Assembly (NCBI GenBank): GCA_944390105.1
Contig: CALXOV010000046.1
Coordinates: 1-39,641 of the forward strand
Length of the DNA stretch: 39,641 nucleotides
Origin: an uncultured Succinivibrionaceae bacterium
GTDB taxonomy: Bacteria; Pseudomonadota; Gammaproteobacteria; Enterobacterales; Succinivibrionaceae
Direction: 5' to 3'
In this document: positions 8,408 through 18,633 of the stretch, in pieces
Layout of the letters: each line of letters begins with the position of its first letter
Numbering within the stretch: position 1 is the first letter of the stretch
Translations under genes and position numbers: made by a program
The notes under the pieces: generated by a model
Told to the model about the DNA's origin: nothing
The model's database searches: none
What the model saw: only the letters and a program-made list of their open reading frames with translations

Positions 8408-10240
8408 CTATTCCACTGTCACTGACTTAGCTAGATTGCGCGGCTGATCAACGTCGGTGCCGTTGATCACCGCCACGTGATAGGCCAGTAGTTGCAGCGG
8501 AATGCAGAAGGTGATGGGCGCGAGCAGTGGTTCGCGATTGGCCGTCAGTAGTACACGGCACTGTGCATTTTCTTTTAATTGCACATCTTCAGCAGCAAAG
8601 ATATACAGCCGGCCGCCGCGGGCGCGTACTTCTTCAATATTGGAGACGAGCTTGCTGACTAAGCTGTCATGCGGTGCTGTCACAATCACCGGCATGCGCG
8701 CATCAATCAGTGCAATCGGTCCGTGCTTGAGCTCTCCTGATGCATAGCCTTCAGCATGGATGTAGGAAATTTCCTTGAGCTTAAGTGCGCCTTCTAGCGC
8801 AATCGGATACATGGCACCGCGGCCTAAATACAGCGCATGCTCAAGGCCGGCAAAATCCTGCGACAGTGCGGCAATTTCATGGTCAAGCTGCAGCTGCGCA
8901 CGCACTTCACTGGGGGCTTGGCGCAATGCCGCGGCAAAGCGGCGGCCGGCAGCGACATCAATTTGCCCGTTAGCGCGGCCTAAACCCAAGGTTAAAAGGA
9001 ATAGCGCCATTAATTGTGTAGTGAAAGCCTTGGTGGAAGCTACGCCGATTTCCGTGCCGGCGCGGGTTAAAAATACCACATCTGAATTACGGACTAAGGC
9101 CGAGCTGGCATTATTGCAGATGCACAGTGTGGCCGCGTAACCTTGCTCTTTTGCCAGCTTTAAGGCCGCTAAGGTATCGGCCGTTTCGCCGGACTGCGAC
9201 AGCGTAATGAACAGTGAATGCTGGGGCACCACGGTGCGCTTATAACGATACTCTGAGGCAATGGTGACTGTGGCTGAAACTCCGGCATACTCTTCTAGAT
9301 AGTACTGTCCGACCAAACCTGCATGATATGAAGTTCCGCAGGCGGCAATCTGGACATGCTTAATTGAAGCAAAGAGCTCCGGCGGCAGGTTTAAGAAAGC
9401 TTCGGCGCTGATATTATCCTCGTCAAGGCGCCCCAGCAAAGTGCTCTCTAAAGCCTCCGGCTGCTCAAAGATTTCCTTTTGCATGTAGTGTTTGTAGGGG
9501 CCTTTAGAGATGGCTTCCGCTGAAATCTCCAAATGTGAGCAGTTGCGCTGGCACGGCTGACCTGTAGCATCGAAAATCGTGACGTCCTCGCGCGACAGAA
9601 CGGCGCAGTCACCGTCCTCCAGGTAAATAAAGCGTGAGGTGACCGGAAGCAGCGCCAGCACATCGGAGGCGGCAAAGTTTTCGCCGATGCCCAAGCCGAT
9701 GATAAGCGGGGAGCCTTTTTTAGCCAGATATAGGTGCTCAGGATCGTCCTTATCGATTAGCGCGATGGCATATGAACCATGGACTAAAGTTAGGGCCTGC
9801 TGTAGTGCCTTGAGCAGCGGTAGTTGCTCTTTAGTGCGCAGGTGATTTATCAGTTTGACTAAAACTTCACTGTCTGTATCAGAGTAAAAGCTCTCGCCCT
9901 GCGCGCTTAAATCCTGCTTTATGGCCTGATAGTTTTCAATAATGCCATTGTGTACCATGGCAAGACTGCCGGCAGTATGCGGATGGGCATTGGTAACCGT
10001 CGGTTTGCCGTGAGTGGCCCAGCGGGTATGCGCGATGCCGACTAAGCCATCGGCCTGCTGCGCGCTGACTTCATCTTTTAATGCCTGCACCTTCCCGGCG
10101 GTTTTAATCAGATTGAGTTTGCCATCTGTAATAAAGCAGATGCCGGCTGAATCATAGCCGCGGTACTCTAAGGCAGAAAGCCCGGTCAGCAGAATTTCCG
10201 CTAGCGGGCGCTTGGCGATGGCTCCGACGATGCCGCACAT
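8408..10240 (-). CDS. glmS: glutamine--fructose-6-phosphate aminotransferase (isomerizing)
   Basis: GlmS makes glucosamine-6-phosphate from fructose-6-phosphate and glutamine, the first step to UDP-GlcNAc for peptidoglycan and LPS. The 610-residue length matches E. coli (609). Visible are the Cys2 nucleophile (MCGIVGAIA), the RWATHGKPTVTNAHPH glutaminase motif, two SIS sugar-isomerase domains (residues about 285-420 and 455-590, with TLSQSGETADTLAALK and the EGALKLKEISYIHAEGY signature) and the conserved C-terminus LAKSVTVE. GAGGA precedes the ATG. It is transcribed divergently from murA, which uses its pathway product. Confidence 0.98.
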   Translation of the reverse strand: MCGIVGAIAKRPLAEILLTGLSALEYRGYDSAGICFITDGKLNLIKTAGKVQALKDEVSAQQADGLVGIAHTRWATHGKPTVTNAHPHTAGSLAMVHNGIIENYQAIKQDLSAQGESFYSDTDSEVLVKLINHLRTKEQLPLLKALQQALTLVHGSYAIALIDKDDPEHLYLAKKGSPLIIGLGIGENFAASDVLALLPVTSRFIYLEDGDCAVLSREDVTIFDATGQPCQRNCSHLEISAEAISKGPYKHYMQKEIFEQPEALESTLLGRLDEDNISAEAFLNLPPELFASIKHVQIAACGTSYHAGLVGQYYLEEYAGVSATVTIASEYRYKRTVVPQHSLFITLSQSGETADTLAALKLAKEQGYAATLCICNNASSALVRNSDVVFLTRAGTEIGVASTKAFTTQLMALFLLTLGLGRANGQIDVAAGRRFAAALRQAPSEVRAQLQLDHEIAALSQDFAGLEHALYLGRGAMYPIALEGALKLKEISYIHAEGYASGELKHGPIALIDARMPVIVTAPHDSLVSKLVSNIEEVRARGGRLYIFAAEDVQLKENAQCRVLLTANREPLLAPITFCIPLQLLAYHVAVINGTDVDQPRNLAKSVTVE

Positions 10241-10367
10241 AAATGAAGTCCTCTTAGAAAAATTCAGGTAAAGCTTGAGCGCTGCGACTTAGCGTTACCG
10301 CCAGACGCGCGGTAAAGCGCAATCTTTGGTAGCGTAAACGGCGCTGCTAACTCATTGTTCTGTCATA

Positions 10368-10395
10368 ATTCTGATATGTGTGCCTCATTTGTCAA
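10368..10395 (-). promoter_or_regulatory. candidate sigma-70 promoter for glmS
   Basis: On the minus strand a perfect TTGACA -35 (10390-10395) is followed after 16 bases by CAGAAT (10368-10373, four of six matches). This would give a leader of roughly 120 bases before glmS. The whole 356-base gap 10241-10596 holds only this and the murA promoter candidate; I see no gene in it. Confidence 0.5.
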
Positions 10396-10524
10396 GAGGG
10401 ATGCGGGAGATTAAGGGGGATGGCTTTATGTTGGTGAGAAAGAGGCTAGGTGGCAGCTTTTAGGACCGCGGCTGAAATAGGCTGAGTTAAGCGCCGCTTT
10501 GTACGGTGCAAAGCTTTGGATCTT

Positions 10525-10533
10525 TGCTAAAAT
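10525..10533 (+). promoter_or_regulatory. extended -10 promoter candidate for murA
   Basis: TGC-TAAAAT forms an extended -10 element about 64 bases before the murA GTG start. No convincing -35 is present at 16-18 bases. Confidence 0.4.
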
Positions 10534-10596
10534 ATCAAACCTTTGGGTGCCGTGAGGTTCACGGGACTTGTGGTAAATTTTATTTGGTAGTTTGAC

Positions 10597-11856
10597 GTGG
10601 AAAAATTTCAAATCACGGGCGGTGCCGTTTTATCCGGCACGGTCAGCATTTCAGGGGCGAAAAATGCGGCATTGCCGATCATTCTCTGCACTATGCTGAC
10701 GGATGAGCCGGTTACGCTGAACAATGTGCCTGATCTGCGCGATGTGCAGACCTGCTTTAAGCTCTTAACTTTATTAGGTAAGAGCTGCGAGCGCATCAGC
10801 GAGAGTGCCTATTGCATCTCTGGGCGCATCAGCTGCTGTAAGGCTCCCTATGATTTAGTTAAAACCATGCGTGCTTCCATCATGGCCCTAGGCCCGCTGA
10901 CCGCATTTTTAGGCGAGGCGGAAGTTTCGCTGCCCGGCGGCTGTGCCATCGGCGCGCGTCCGGTTGATCTGCACGTCAAAGGCTTAAAAGAGCTCGGGGC
11001 TGCTATTACTTTAGAAGAAGGCTATATCCGCGCAGCTGCCCCGAACGGGCGCTTGGTCGGTGGACATATCGTCATGGATAAGATCTCGGTCACCGGTACG
11101 GAGAATCTGATGATGGCCGCTGCCTTAGCCGACGGTATTACTGTGATCTCCAATGCCGCTCTCGAGCCTGAAGTGGTCGATCTTGCAGACTGTCTGCGCG
11201 CGATGGGCGCTGATATTAGCGGAGACGGCACGGCCGAAATCACTATCCGCGGCAAGGAGCGGCTGCATGGCTGCCGTCATCATATTGTGCCCGATCGCAT
11301 TGAAACCGGCACCTATCTCGTTGCGGCCATGGCTACCCACGGCGTGATCACCTGTCAAAACTGCGCACCGTCAACTTTAGAGGCTGTGGTGGCTAAATTA
11401 CGTCAAGGTGGCGCTCAGGTGGAATGCTCGGATCATGAAATTTACTTGAATATGCGCGATCGAACCATTCAGCCGGTGGATATTGTAACCGCGCCTCATC
11501 CGGGCTTCCCGACCGATATGCAGGCACAGTTTACCGTGCTCAATGCCTTAGCCGACGGCAGCAGTACCGTCACCGAAACGATTTTTGAAAATCGTTTCAT
11601 GCATATTCCAGAGCTGATCCGCATGGGCGCGCGCCTTAAAGTAGAAGGTAATACCGTGATGTGTACTGGTACTGACCATTTAACCGGTGCGCAAGTTATG
11701 GCCACCGATCTGCGGGCATCCGCCAGTTTAGTTATTGCCGGTTTAGTGGCGCAGGGCACTACTATCGTTGATCGCATCTATCATATGGATAGAGGCTACG
11801 AGCATATTGAGCGTAAAATCCGCGCGTTAGGCGGCACCATTTCCCGAGTCAGCTGA
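10597..11856 (+). CDS. murA: UDP-N-acetylglucosamine 1-carboxyvinyltransferase
   Basis: MurA transfers enolpyruvate from PEP to UDP-GlcNAc, the first committed step of peptidoglycan synthesis. The length of 419 residues equals E. coli MurA. The Lys22-Asn23 pair in [10 protein letters not shown] and the catalytic Cys116 in GGCAIGARP are present, so the fosfomycin-sensitive cysteine form is expected. The GTG start has a weak ribosome binding site but gives the standard N-terminus (MEKFQITGG). Its stop overlaps the murB start by one base (TGATG), so the two are translationally coupled in a murA-murB-birA operon. Confidence 0.98.
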   Translation: MEKFQITGGAVLSGTVSISGAKNAALPIILCTMLTDEPVTLNNVPDLRDVQTCFKLLTLLGKSCERISESAYCISGRISCCKAPYDLVKTMRASIMALGPLTAFLGEAEVSLPGGCAIGARPVDLHVKGLKELGAAITLEEGYIRAAAPNGRLVGGHIVMDKISVTGTENLMMAAALADGITVISNAALEPEVVDLADCLRAMGADISGDGTAEITIRGKERLHGCRHHIVPDRIETGTYLVAAMATHGVITCQNCAPSTLEAVVAKLRQGGAQVECSDHEIYLNMRDRTIQPVDIVTAPHPGFPTDMQAQFTVLNALADGSSTVTETIFENRFMHIPELIRMGARLKVEGNTVMCTGTDHLTGAQVMATDLRASASLVIAGLVAQGTTIVDRIYHMDRGYEHIERKIRALGGTISRVS

Positions 11857-12854
11857 TGTTCTCGCTCCTGCCATACAATACTTTTGCGCTGGATGTGCAT
11901 GCTAAGCACGGCATCATTATTAATGCACTCAGTGATCTGCACTTTCCGCTGTCTGAGCCTTACATCATTTTAGGGCGCGGCTCGGATGTGCTCTTTACTG
12001 AAGATTTTTCCGGCACGGCGCTTATCTGCAATATTCGCGGGCTTGAGATTAAGCGGGTAGATGATGAGTATATGGTGCGCGTCGGCGGCGGGGAGATCTT
12101 AGATGAGCTGATTGTGCAGCTGCTCTCCCGCGGCATCTGCGGCTTGGAAAATTTATCTGCCATCCCGGGGACCGTTGGGGCAGCCCCGATCCAGAATATT
12201 GGGGCCTATGGAGTGGAAATCGGCGATTTCATTGACAGCCTTGAGGTGTGCGATCTTAGCTGCGGCAAGGTTTTCACCATGGATAAAACAAGCTGTCAGT
12301 TTGGTTATCGCGATTCATACTTCAAACGCCATCCTGAAGCGCGGCTTTTAGTTCTGTACGTCAATTTCCGCTTTAAAGCGCAGCCTGAGCTCAAGCTGTC
12401 CTATCAGGGACTTAAAGATCAGGACTTAAATGATGCCGCTGCTGTACGTGAGCAGGTCCGGGCGCTGCGGGCGCGTAAACTGCCCGATCCGCGCTTTGTC
12501 GGCAATGCCGGCAGCTTCTTTAAGAACCCGGTGGTGGATGCCAAGACCGTAGCACGGCTGCGGGAGGACTATCCGGACATCCCTGTGTTTACTGCGTCAG
12601 GCGGACGCTTTAAGCTCGCAGCCGGCTGGCTGATTGATAAGTCAGGCTGCCGCGGTATTACCCATGGTCATGCCGGCACGTGGGAGCATCAGGCTTTAGT
12701 TCTGGTCAATCGCGGACAGGCTAAGCCTCATGAAATTGTGTCGCTGGCTAAATACGTCAGTAGTCAGGTGGCAATGCGCTTTGGCATTGCTTTGGTGCCG
12801 GAGGTGCGGTTGTATGGACGCGGTGGAGAGATTTCATGGGAAATGCTGCAGTAG
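11856..12854 (+). CDS. murB: UDP-N-acetylenolpyruvoylglucosamine reductase
   Basis: MurB reduces the MurA product with NADPH and FAD to give UDP-MurNAc. At 332 residues it is close to type I MurB (342 in E. coli). The FAD-binding segment (ILGRGSDVLF and LSAIPGTVGAAPIQNIGAYG), the catalytic Ser220 in GNAGSFFKNP and Glu316 in VPEVRLYG are visible. It lies between murA (one-base overlap) and birA (19-base overlap). The murB-birA pair is conserved with E. coli; direct linkage to murA is not the enteric arrangement but puts the first two UDP-MurNAc steps together. Confidence 0.97.
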   Translation: MFSLLPYNTFALDVHAKHGIIINALSDLHFPLSEPYIILGRGSDVLFTEDFSGTALICNIRGLEIKRVDDEYMVRVGGGEILDELIVQLLSRGICGLENLSAIPGTVGAAPIQNIGAYGVEIGDFIDSLEVCDLSCGKVFTMDKTSCQFGYRDSYFKRHPEARLLVLYVNFRFKAQPELKLSYQGLKDQDLNDAAAVREQVRALRARKLPDPRFVGNAGSFFKNPVVDAKTVARLREDYPDIPVFTASGGRFKLAAGWLIDKSGCRGITHGHAGTWEHQALVLVNRGQAKPHEIVSLAKYVSSQVAMRFGIALVPEVRLYGRGGEISWEMLQ

Positions 12855-13912
12855 CCGCCGCCAAAGTGCAGTCGATGTTGCTGGCGCTCAATAGCGCGGG
12901 AAACGGCCTGACACTGCAGGATTTATCCCGTTATCTACAGCTGCCTCCTGAGAGGGTGGTCCTTGCGCTGCAGGATCTCAATGCGGCAGCTGTGGAAGTG
13001 CTGGGGTATCCTTTAATTGCTGTGCTGCCGCAGCTTACAGAAGGGCAAGCCACGGCGGATGCGGCGCAGAATTTGCGTAATTTGTCTACGGTTCTGCGTT
13101 TGGCCGGCGGCAGTCGGCTGGATTTTTTAGATGCGCCGCGGCTGCGGCAGCTGGTAGATGGGCGCGGGCGGGTCAGCGTACTGCCGGTTAGCGATTCTAC
13201 TAACAGTGTACTGGCGCGCTGCCTTAAAAACTGTGTGAGCGGCGATGCGGTGTTAAGCGAACTGCAGACTGCCGCGCGCGGACGACGCGGCAATCGCTGG
13301 CAGCAGGGCATCGCTACGCAGCTTTCATTATCCTTGGTGTGGAAATTTCAGGCGATGCAGGAGACGTGGGGGTTGCCGCTGCTTGCCGCTTTAGCCACCG
13401 TGGAAGCTTTAGCTCCGTTGCAGCTGCCCATTAAAATTAAGTGGCCCAACGATCTCTATCTGCATGGGCATAAACTCTGCGGCATCTTGGTTGAGTTGCA
13501 GGCCGCTCCCGCGCTGCATGCTGGCGGCGTGTGGGCCGTTATCGGGATTGGGCTTAATGTCTATGCTGATGCCGATATGGCCGCGCGCCTAAGTGAACGG
13601 CAGATTGTGGCCTTAGGCCGCTATGGAGAGCTTTCTTTAGATCGCACTGAACTTGCTGCGCGCATTATCAGTACGCTGCGCCGCGAGTTGTCATCCTTTG
13701 CCGCCCATGGTTTTAAGCCTTATCTTGCGGCCTGGCGGCAGCATGATTATCTGCAGGGCAAAGCCGTGGTGCTGGAGCTGGATAACGGCCAGCACATTGC
13801 TGCCATCGCAGCCGGAGCCGATGAGCGCGGGCGGTTGCTGCTTAATACCGCAGAAGGGCTGCAGGCTTTTGCCTCCGGGCATATTGTCAGCGTGGATTCG
13901 GCTCAGCCTTAG
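12836..13912 (+). CDS. birA: bifunctional biotin--protein ligase / biotin operon repressor
   Basis: BirA activates biotin to biotinyl-AMP and attaches it to carrier proteins. The 358 residues begin with a winged-helix DNA-binding region (about 8-65: LQDLSRYLQLPPERVVLALQDL), so it probably also represses biotin genes as in E. coli. The ligase domain shows the adenylate-loop motif GRRGNRW at about 147-153 and KWPND at about 202-206, then the C-terminal SH3-like domain (LDNGQHIAAIAAGADERGRLLL). It is some 37 residues longer than the E. coli protein (321). GGAGAG precedes the ATG, which lies inside the end of murB. Confidence 0.95.
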   Translation: MGNAAVAAAKVQSMLLALNSAGNGLTLQDLSRYLQLPPERVVLALQDLNAAAVEVLGYPLIAVLPQLTEGQATADAAQNLRNLSTVLRLAGGSRLDFLDAPRLRQLVDGRGRVSVLPVSDSTNSVLARCLKNCVSGDAVLSELQTAARGRRGNRWQQGIATQLSLSLVWKFQAMQETWGLPLLAALATVEALAPLQLPIKIKWPNDLYLHGHKLCGILVELQAAPALHAGGVWAVIGIGLNVYADADMAARLSERQIVALGRYGELSLDRTELAARIISTLRRELSSFAAHGFKPYLAAWRQHDYLQGKAVVLELDNGQHIAAIAAGADERGRLLLNTAEGLQAFASGHIVSVDSAQP

Positions 13913-14137
13913 CGGGATAAGCTCCTAGGGCTTATTGGCATTAAGCTGTCGTATTGCAGCCATCCCATCTAGCTTACAAACTTAGATTTTACTCATTTGC
14001 TGTTTGCGCTGAGGCCGGTTTAGGCCGTAGCGTAGTGTATGCGGCGCGCCAAGCCCTTGGGCAAATAAGGTAAAATATGCGTCGGTTTTGTTTATGTTTA
14101 TCGCTTAAATAAGCGCTTGCGGATGAAGGGAGTTTAT

Positions 14138-15076
14138 ATGCTGCATGATTGGCTGCTGGAGGCGCGCCTGAGAACTTTGCTCTTGAGCGCAACCAACTGC
14201 GCAGTGGGCTGTGCTTTGGGCTTTTATTACGGCGCCTTTAATCTTTACAATCTGGCGGCAGCTTTCTGCATCATTATTACCGCCATCCTGCTGCAGGTCC
14301 TCTCTAATTTTGCCAATGATTACGGTGATGCCTTCCGCGGAGCAGATCGCGCAGATCGCCTAGGCCCGATTCGCGCCATCATGACCGGATCGATTACGAT
14401 ACGCCAGCTGCGCCGCGCCATGGCCATCGTTACCTTGATGGCGTGCTTCTTTGGTTTGATTGCCGTGGTCATGACCGTAGGCAATGACATTGAGATTTTA
14501 GCGTGGTTTATGTTTGCCGGTGTCGTTTCCATAGTGGCGGCCATCTTCTATACCGTCGGCATGGCCTATGGCTATAAAGGTTTTGGCGATATCTCAGTCT
14601 TTATTTTCTTTGGATTGCTGTCAGTGCTCGGACCGCAGATCATGATCACTAATGCCAGCGGTGGCGGCTTTGAGATTTACCCCGACGCGGTGCTCCTCGG
14701 CATCAGTTTAGGTGCCGGCTCGGTCATGGTGTTGCATGTCAATAATATGCGTGACGCAGCGCAGGACAAGCTTACCGGTAAGCGCACTTTAGCCACACGC
14801 CTCGGAGTACGGTTGTCCGTGGTCTATCACGTGGCGCTGTTTGCGGTGGTGGTGCTGACCTCGTTTGCTGCCTGTTTCCTGTCGCATAAATTCTGGGAGT
14901 TTTCGCTGTTGGCCGTAGGTTTGATCCCGCTGATGGCCTCGGTGATTCGTGTTGTTAAAAACCGCAAAAATGCTAGAATTTTAGCACCGGAGCTTAAATT
15001 TACTGCACTTGGTAATGCCGTGCATAATTTAGCGTGGATCATTGTCCTGATCGTTGATTTTTGGGTGTATTACTAA
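14138..15076 (+). CDS. menA: 1,4-dihydroxy-2-naphthoate polyprenyltransferase
   Basis: MenA joins DHNA to a polyprenyl diphosphate in the inner membrane on the way to menaquinone, the quinone for anaerobic respiration. The 312-residue protein has about eight to nine hydrophobic helices, the UbiA-family Asp-rich motif in NFANDYGDAFRGADRAD near residue 57 and the second motif NNMRDAAQDKLTGKRTLATRLG near 200. ATG 14138 is preferred because AAGGGAG precedes it; in-frame TTG 14117 and ATG 14123 would add a few residues. It is monocistronic or leads into the glycosyltransferase 67 bases downstream. Confidence 0.94.
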   Translation: MLHDWLLEARLRTLLLSATNCAVGCALGFYYGAFNLYNLAAAFCIIITAILLQVLSNFANDYGDAFRGADRADRLGPIRAIMTGSITIRQLRRAMAIVTLMACFFGLIAVVMTVGNDIEILAWFMFAGVVSIVAAIFYTVGMAYGYKGFGDISVFIFFGLLSVLGPQIMITNASGGGFEIYPDAVLLGISLGAGSVMVLHVNNMRDAAQDKLTGKRTLATRLGVRLSVVYHVALFAVVVLTSFAACFLSHKFWEFSLLAVGLIPLMASVIRVVKNRKNARILAPELKFTALGNAVHNLAWIIVLIVDFWVYY

Positions 15077-15143
15077 ATTAGATCAGGGCGCAGCAGTTAA
15101 GCGTGACCATAACTGTTGCATTAATGTTTTGGGAAAATAAAAA

Positions 15144-16382
15144 ATGAGAAAAATCTTATGGGTATCGCCATATTCGTTGCACGATACCTCATCAGGCGCA
15201 GCTGTACAGTGCCGCTTGATGCTTCAAAAGCTGGCTGAATACGCTAAAGGTGAGCTGCAGATCATGGCTTTGGGCAGCTTCATTTTTGATAATCCGTGCG
15301 GCACCAGTATGTTTACTGATCTTAAAGAAAAGCTGGCTGGCAAGGAGCAGTTTTTTAATTTAAAAGATGGTCTTGTCTCCTACGTTTATGTGAAGAATCA
15401 CAGCACTTATGTGGACAATCAGACCGGCGGTGAGCAGCGTCTTTTCTTTTCTAAGTTTCTTGATTTGCTTAAGGGATTTCGGCCAGATTTAGTTATAGGC
15501 TACGGCGGCGATATGTTGTCAATGACGATGCGAGCTGAGGCCAAACGCCGTGGTATTCCCGTAGTTTATACCCTATGGAACGGCAATCACAAAGGCTTTA
15601 CCTTCCCAGACTGCGACATGGTGCTGACTGATTCGCACGGTAACGCAAATTTCTACGCCAATAATTTTGGCATCAACGTTCAAGCTGGCGGCATTTTCAT
15701 TGATCCGCATCATGTAGTAGCTCCTAAGCGTGATTCGAAATACGTCACTTTAATTAATCCAGTCGCTGAGAAGGGGATCGGTATTTTCGCCCGCATGGCT
15801 TTAATGGCTCAGCAGGAAATGCCTGAACAGAAGTTCTTAGTAGTAGAAAGCCGCGGCTCGTTTGCTGAAGGTTTAGCTAAGTTGCATACTTTTACAGGGA
15901 AGAAGACCAAGAAAGAAACACATCCGTTTAATGTCAAGATGTTTCCCAATGTTGATGTGGCGCAGCATACTGCTGATATTAAGCAGGTTTACGCAATCAC
16001 AAAGGCATTGATTGTGCCGTCGTTGTGGTTTGAAGGCTGGGGTCGCGTATCGACTGAGGCCATCATGAACGGCATCCCGGTAGTGGCTTCAAAATCAGGC
16101 GGATTGCCGGAGGCTGTAGGCGAAGGCGGTATTTGCCTTGACGCTCCGCTGGAAAGTCAGCGTGATTACAACCATATCCCGTCAGAGGAAGAAGTGCGTC
16201 CGTGGCTGGATGCCTTAAAGAAGGTGCTTAGTAAAGATTACACCGAGAACTGTGCAAAGGCCGCGGCACGGCATCTGCCAGAGGTATCTGCGCAGCGTGT
16301 GTACGAGCTGTTAAAGCCTCTGCTTGATAGATCTGCCAGCACGCAGGCGCAGTATTTAAGAGGCGGCATGCTGTTTAGATAA
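15144..16382 (+). CDS. GT4-family glycosyltransferase
   Basis: A 412-residue retaining glycosyltransferase of GT-B fold. The N-terminal domain (MRKILWVSPYSLHDTSSGAA, with YGGDMLSMTMRAEAKRRGIPVVYTLW) and C-terminal nucleotide-sugar domain are recognisable. The family EX7E-type motif lies in WFEGWGRVSTEAIMNGIPVV (residues about 294-313), followed by SKSGGLPEAVG. It has no transmembrane segment and would act at the inner face of the membrane on lipid-linked or LPS acceptors. Donor and acceptor are unknown. It is intact, in contrast to the surface-sugar genes that converge on it, and it is separated from them by a bidirectional terminator. Confidence 0.88.
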   Translation: MRKILWVSPYSLHDTSSGAAVQCRLMLQKLAEYAKGELQIMALGSFIFDNPCGTSMFTDLKEKLAGKEQFFNLKDGLVSYVYVKNHSTYVDNQTGGEQRLFFSKFLDLLKGFRPDLVIGYGGDMLSMTMRAEAKRRGIPVVYTLWNGNHKGFTFPDCDMVLTDSHGNANFYANNFGINVQAGGIFIDPHHVVAPKRDSKYVTLINPVAEKGIGIFARMALMAQQEMPEQKFLVVESRGSFAEGLAKLHTFTGKKTKKETHPFNVKMFPNVDVAQHTADIKQVYAITKALIVPSLWFEGWGRVSTEAIMNGIPVVASKSGGLPEAVGEGGICLDAPLESQRDYNHIPSEEEVRPWLDALKKVLSKDYTENCAKAAARHLPEVSAQRVYELLKPLLDRSASTQAQYLRGGMLFR

Positions 16383-16396
16383 CTAACCTTCTGCGG

Positions 16397-16435
16397 AATT
16401 AAAAAGAGGCGGCGCATGGCACCGCCTTTTTAATT
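16397..16435. terminator. bidirectional rho-independent terminator
   Basis: AATTAAAAA-GA-GGCGG on the left pairs with CCGCCTTTTTAATT on the right with a two-base bulge. T-runs follow the GC core on both strands. It lies exactly between the convergent glycosyltransferase and membrane-protein genes. Confidence 0.85.
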
Positions 16436-16442
16436 TCATCCG

Positions 16443-18575
16443 TTAGTAGTGGAAGGGTTGAAAGGCATATTGAATAGTTAAGTAAAAATCAGGATTGGCG
16501 TCTCTTAAAACATCAAAATCGAAAGGCAGTAGCACTGAAATCGCTATTGTCTTTAAGCAGATGAATATAAAGAGCCCTAAGAATGCAATGCTGGCTGGCG
16601 ACGCAAATTTGCGCGGTAGAATCGCAAAAATAGCCATAAAGCCAAACAGCATTAATATCCAATTAAACTCGGTATTGTAAAGGATATACATGCCGATTTT
16701 GGTATATACTGCAAATATAGTAATGAGTACCGCAATCGTGACAGTACAAGTAATCCAGCCTAATAAAGATAAGCTGATCTTTTTGAAGTTAAAGTCTTTG
16801 AGCAAAAAGCATGCTGCTAATACAAAATAGATAGCAGGAAAGGCATTTAATCCTCCGCGGCTGTTTAAATAGTGATAAAAGCCAAAATCAGCATACTGCG
16901 CTTGTTGCAGATGGAAAAACGGGAAAGTTTTGTTTAATTCAAAAGGTTCGATAAAAGTGTGATAAATAAAATCTGAAAAGATACTATAAGAAATTACTCT
17001 CCCCTGCAACTTAGTATCGAACATGCTAATTTGATAATTAACACCGAATTCAAACACAGAATCAAAACGGATGTAATTAAACAACATGGTCAATGCTGCG
17101 CCGATAATTAACGGCGGTATTGCATATTTTGTAAGAGTAAGTAAGGCAGTTCGTGTTCCGTTAGCAGTGATATAAGGGTAAATTAGTGGAACAGAAAAGC
17201 CTGCTGCAAGTAGTAGCGTGCTAGGCCGCGAATGCACAATGACGACAATTAAGCATGCAGCACAGAGCAGTATAATATTTTTAAATTTATGATTATCTGA
17301 TAGCAGATATAGTACGCATACGATAAACCATGCCATGGCTATCATATTCATAAAGTATTTGAGCTGATAGAAGGTTGTCATAGCTTGAAAAGTCAGAACC
17401 ATGGAACCAAGCAGAAATGTTAATTCACCTAAAGCCTACGCACCAATGCTGGTTTTTAGCTTAAAAAATATAAACAGATAGGCAAAGGTAAATGATATTG
17501 ATAATATGGTAATGACAGGCAATATTCCGCTGGCAAATGGCAGTGCAGGAGCTTTTCCGGTCAGCAGATAAATAGGATAATACAAAGCTAACGGTGCTAT
17601 CCCAAAATAACTATGCCATTGCTGATTATAAAGTGAAAGATCATATAGGCCATAGATATTCTTTGCCATACGCTCTGAATAATCAAACATATTATCCAAT
17701 TGGTAGAGCCGCGGATCTACCGGATAATCAATATTTATTTGCCCCTTATTAAAAGCGTCCATCTGCTTAACATAAGGATCAGCAAAATTCTTGATTTCTT
17801 CAGGCGTTTCCGGTATTTTTACTAAAATTGAATGCTCGGGATTCGTCATAGGGAACGCGCCAGCGCCGGCATAATAATTATAAATGATTGGATTAGTATT
17901 ACTGCCGAAGTATCCTGTCGTTAGAAATATCGAAAGTAGACATATGACTCCGACAATCGCATAATGAACAGCTTTGTGTTTGCGACTTAGTTCATCATAT
18001 TCAATCGTGAAAACATTTCTAAAAACAGCAAAATAAATAAAGCCAAGAATTATAAAAGTAACTGCTATTCTTATGAAAGATATATTTAAATGAGTGCTAT
18101 TGTTGATAATAATTTTAGTTATAGTTATTGGATTAATCATATTATCGAACGAAATACCTAGACGTTTAACTTTTCCGAGTCCGATAGCTTTTACCGTTAC
18201 AATGTTATTTTTACCTCCTGGATTAACCGCAAACGTATTTACATCAAAAAGTCTATAGGCGTAATTATCATCAGAAAGCTTGATTTTTCCTGTTACATAT
18301 TGATTATTGCCGTGAGTTTCAATGGTAACAGAATCCATGTTTACATTATCTAAATTAACGACTAGCTGATTGTTGTCTTTATTAAGAATTACAGCTGTTC
18401 TTCCTACAGTTTGATTAAAAGGTAGAGGGATTTCTATTCTGGGATAATTTTTGCTGAATAATAAAAAATTATCAGCATTAAAAATTAACATTTCTATAGC
18501 AATAGTTGCTATAAGGCAGACGCATAGTCCTATTGTTGTATTATTTATTAAATTTTTAAAGACTTTAGTTAGCAT
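16443..18575 (-). pseudogene. polytopic membrane protein with periplasmic N-domain, interrupted by an in-frame amber codon
   Basis: Two open segments (18575-17439 and 17435-16443) are in the same frame and separated only by a TAG at 17436-17438, so this is one 710-codon gene with a nonsense codon. ATG 18575 has a strong AAGGTGGAG site. The product has one N-terminal membrane helix (about 12-32), a periplasmic beta-rich domain of about 150 residues, then many membrane helices spread over both segments. This layout resembles GT-C-type or O-antigen-modifying membrane proteins, and a GtrA-type gene lies in the same block, but I do not recognise a specific family. Base composition is AT-rich compared with flanking genes, suggesting acquired DNA. 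Confidence 0.75.
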
Positions 18576-18633
18576 GCTCCACCTTATGAAAATTTTATAA
18601 ATAAATAATGGCATTACTTTAAATATTTTATAA

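Noticed and set aside
10241-10596. glmS ribozyme/riboswitch upstream of glmS
   Set aside because: The glmS ribozyme is a Gram-positive element, and the 120-base leader here shows no matching core.
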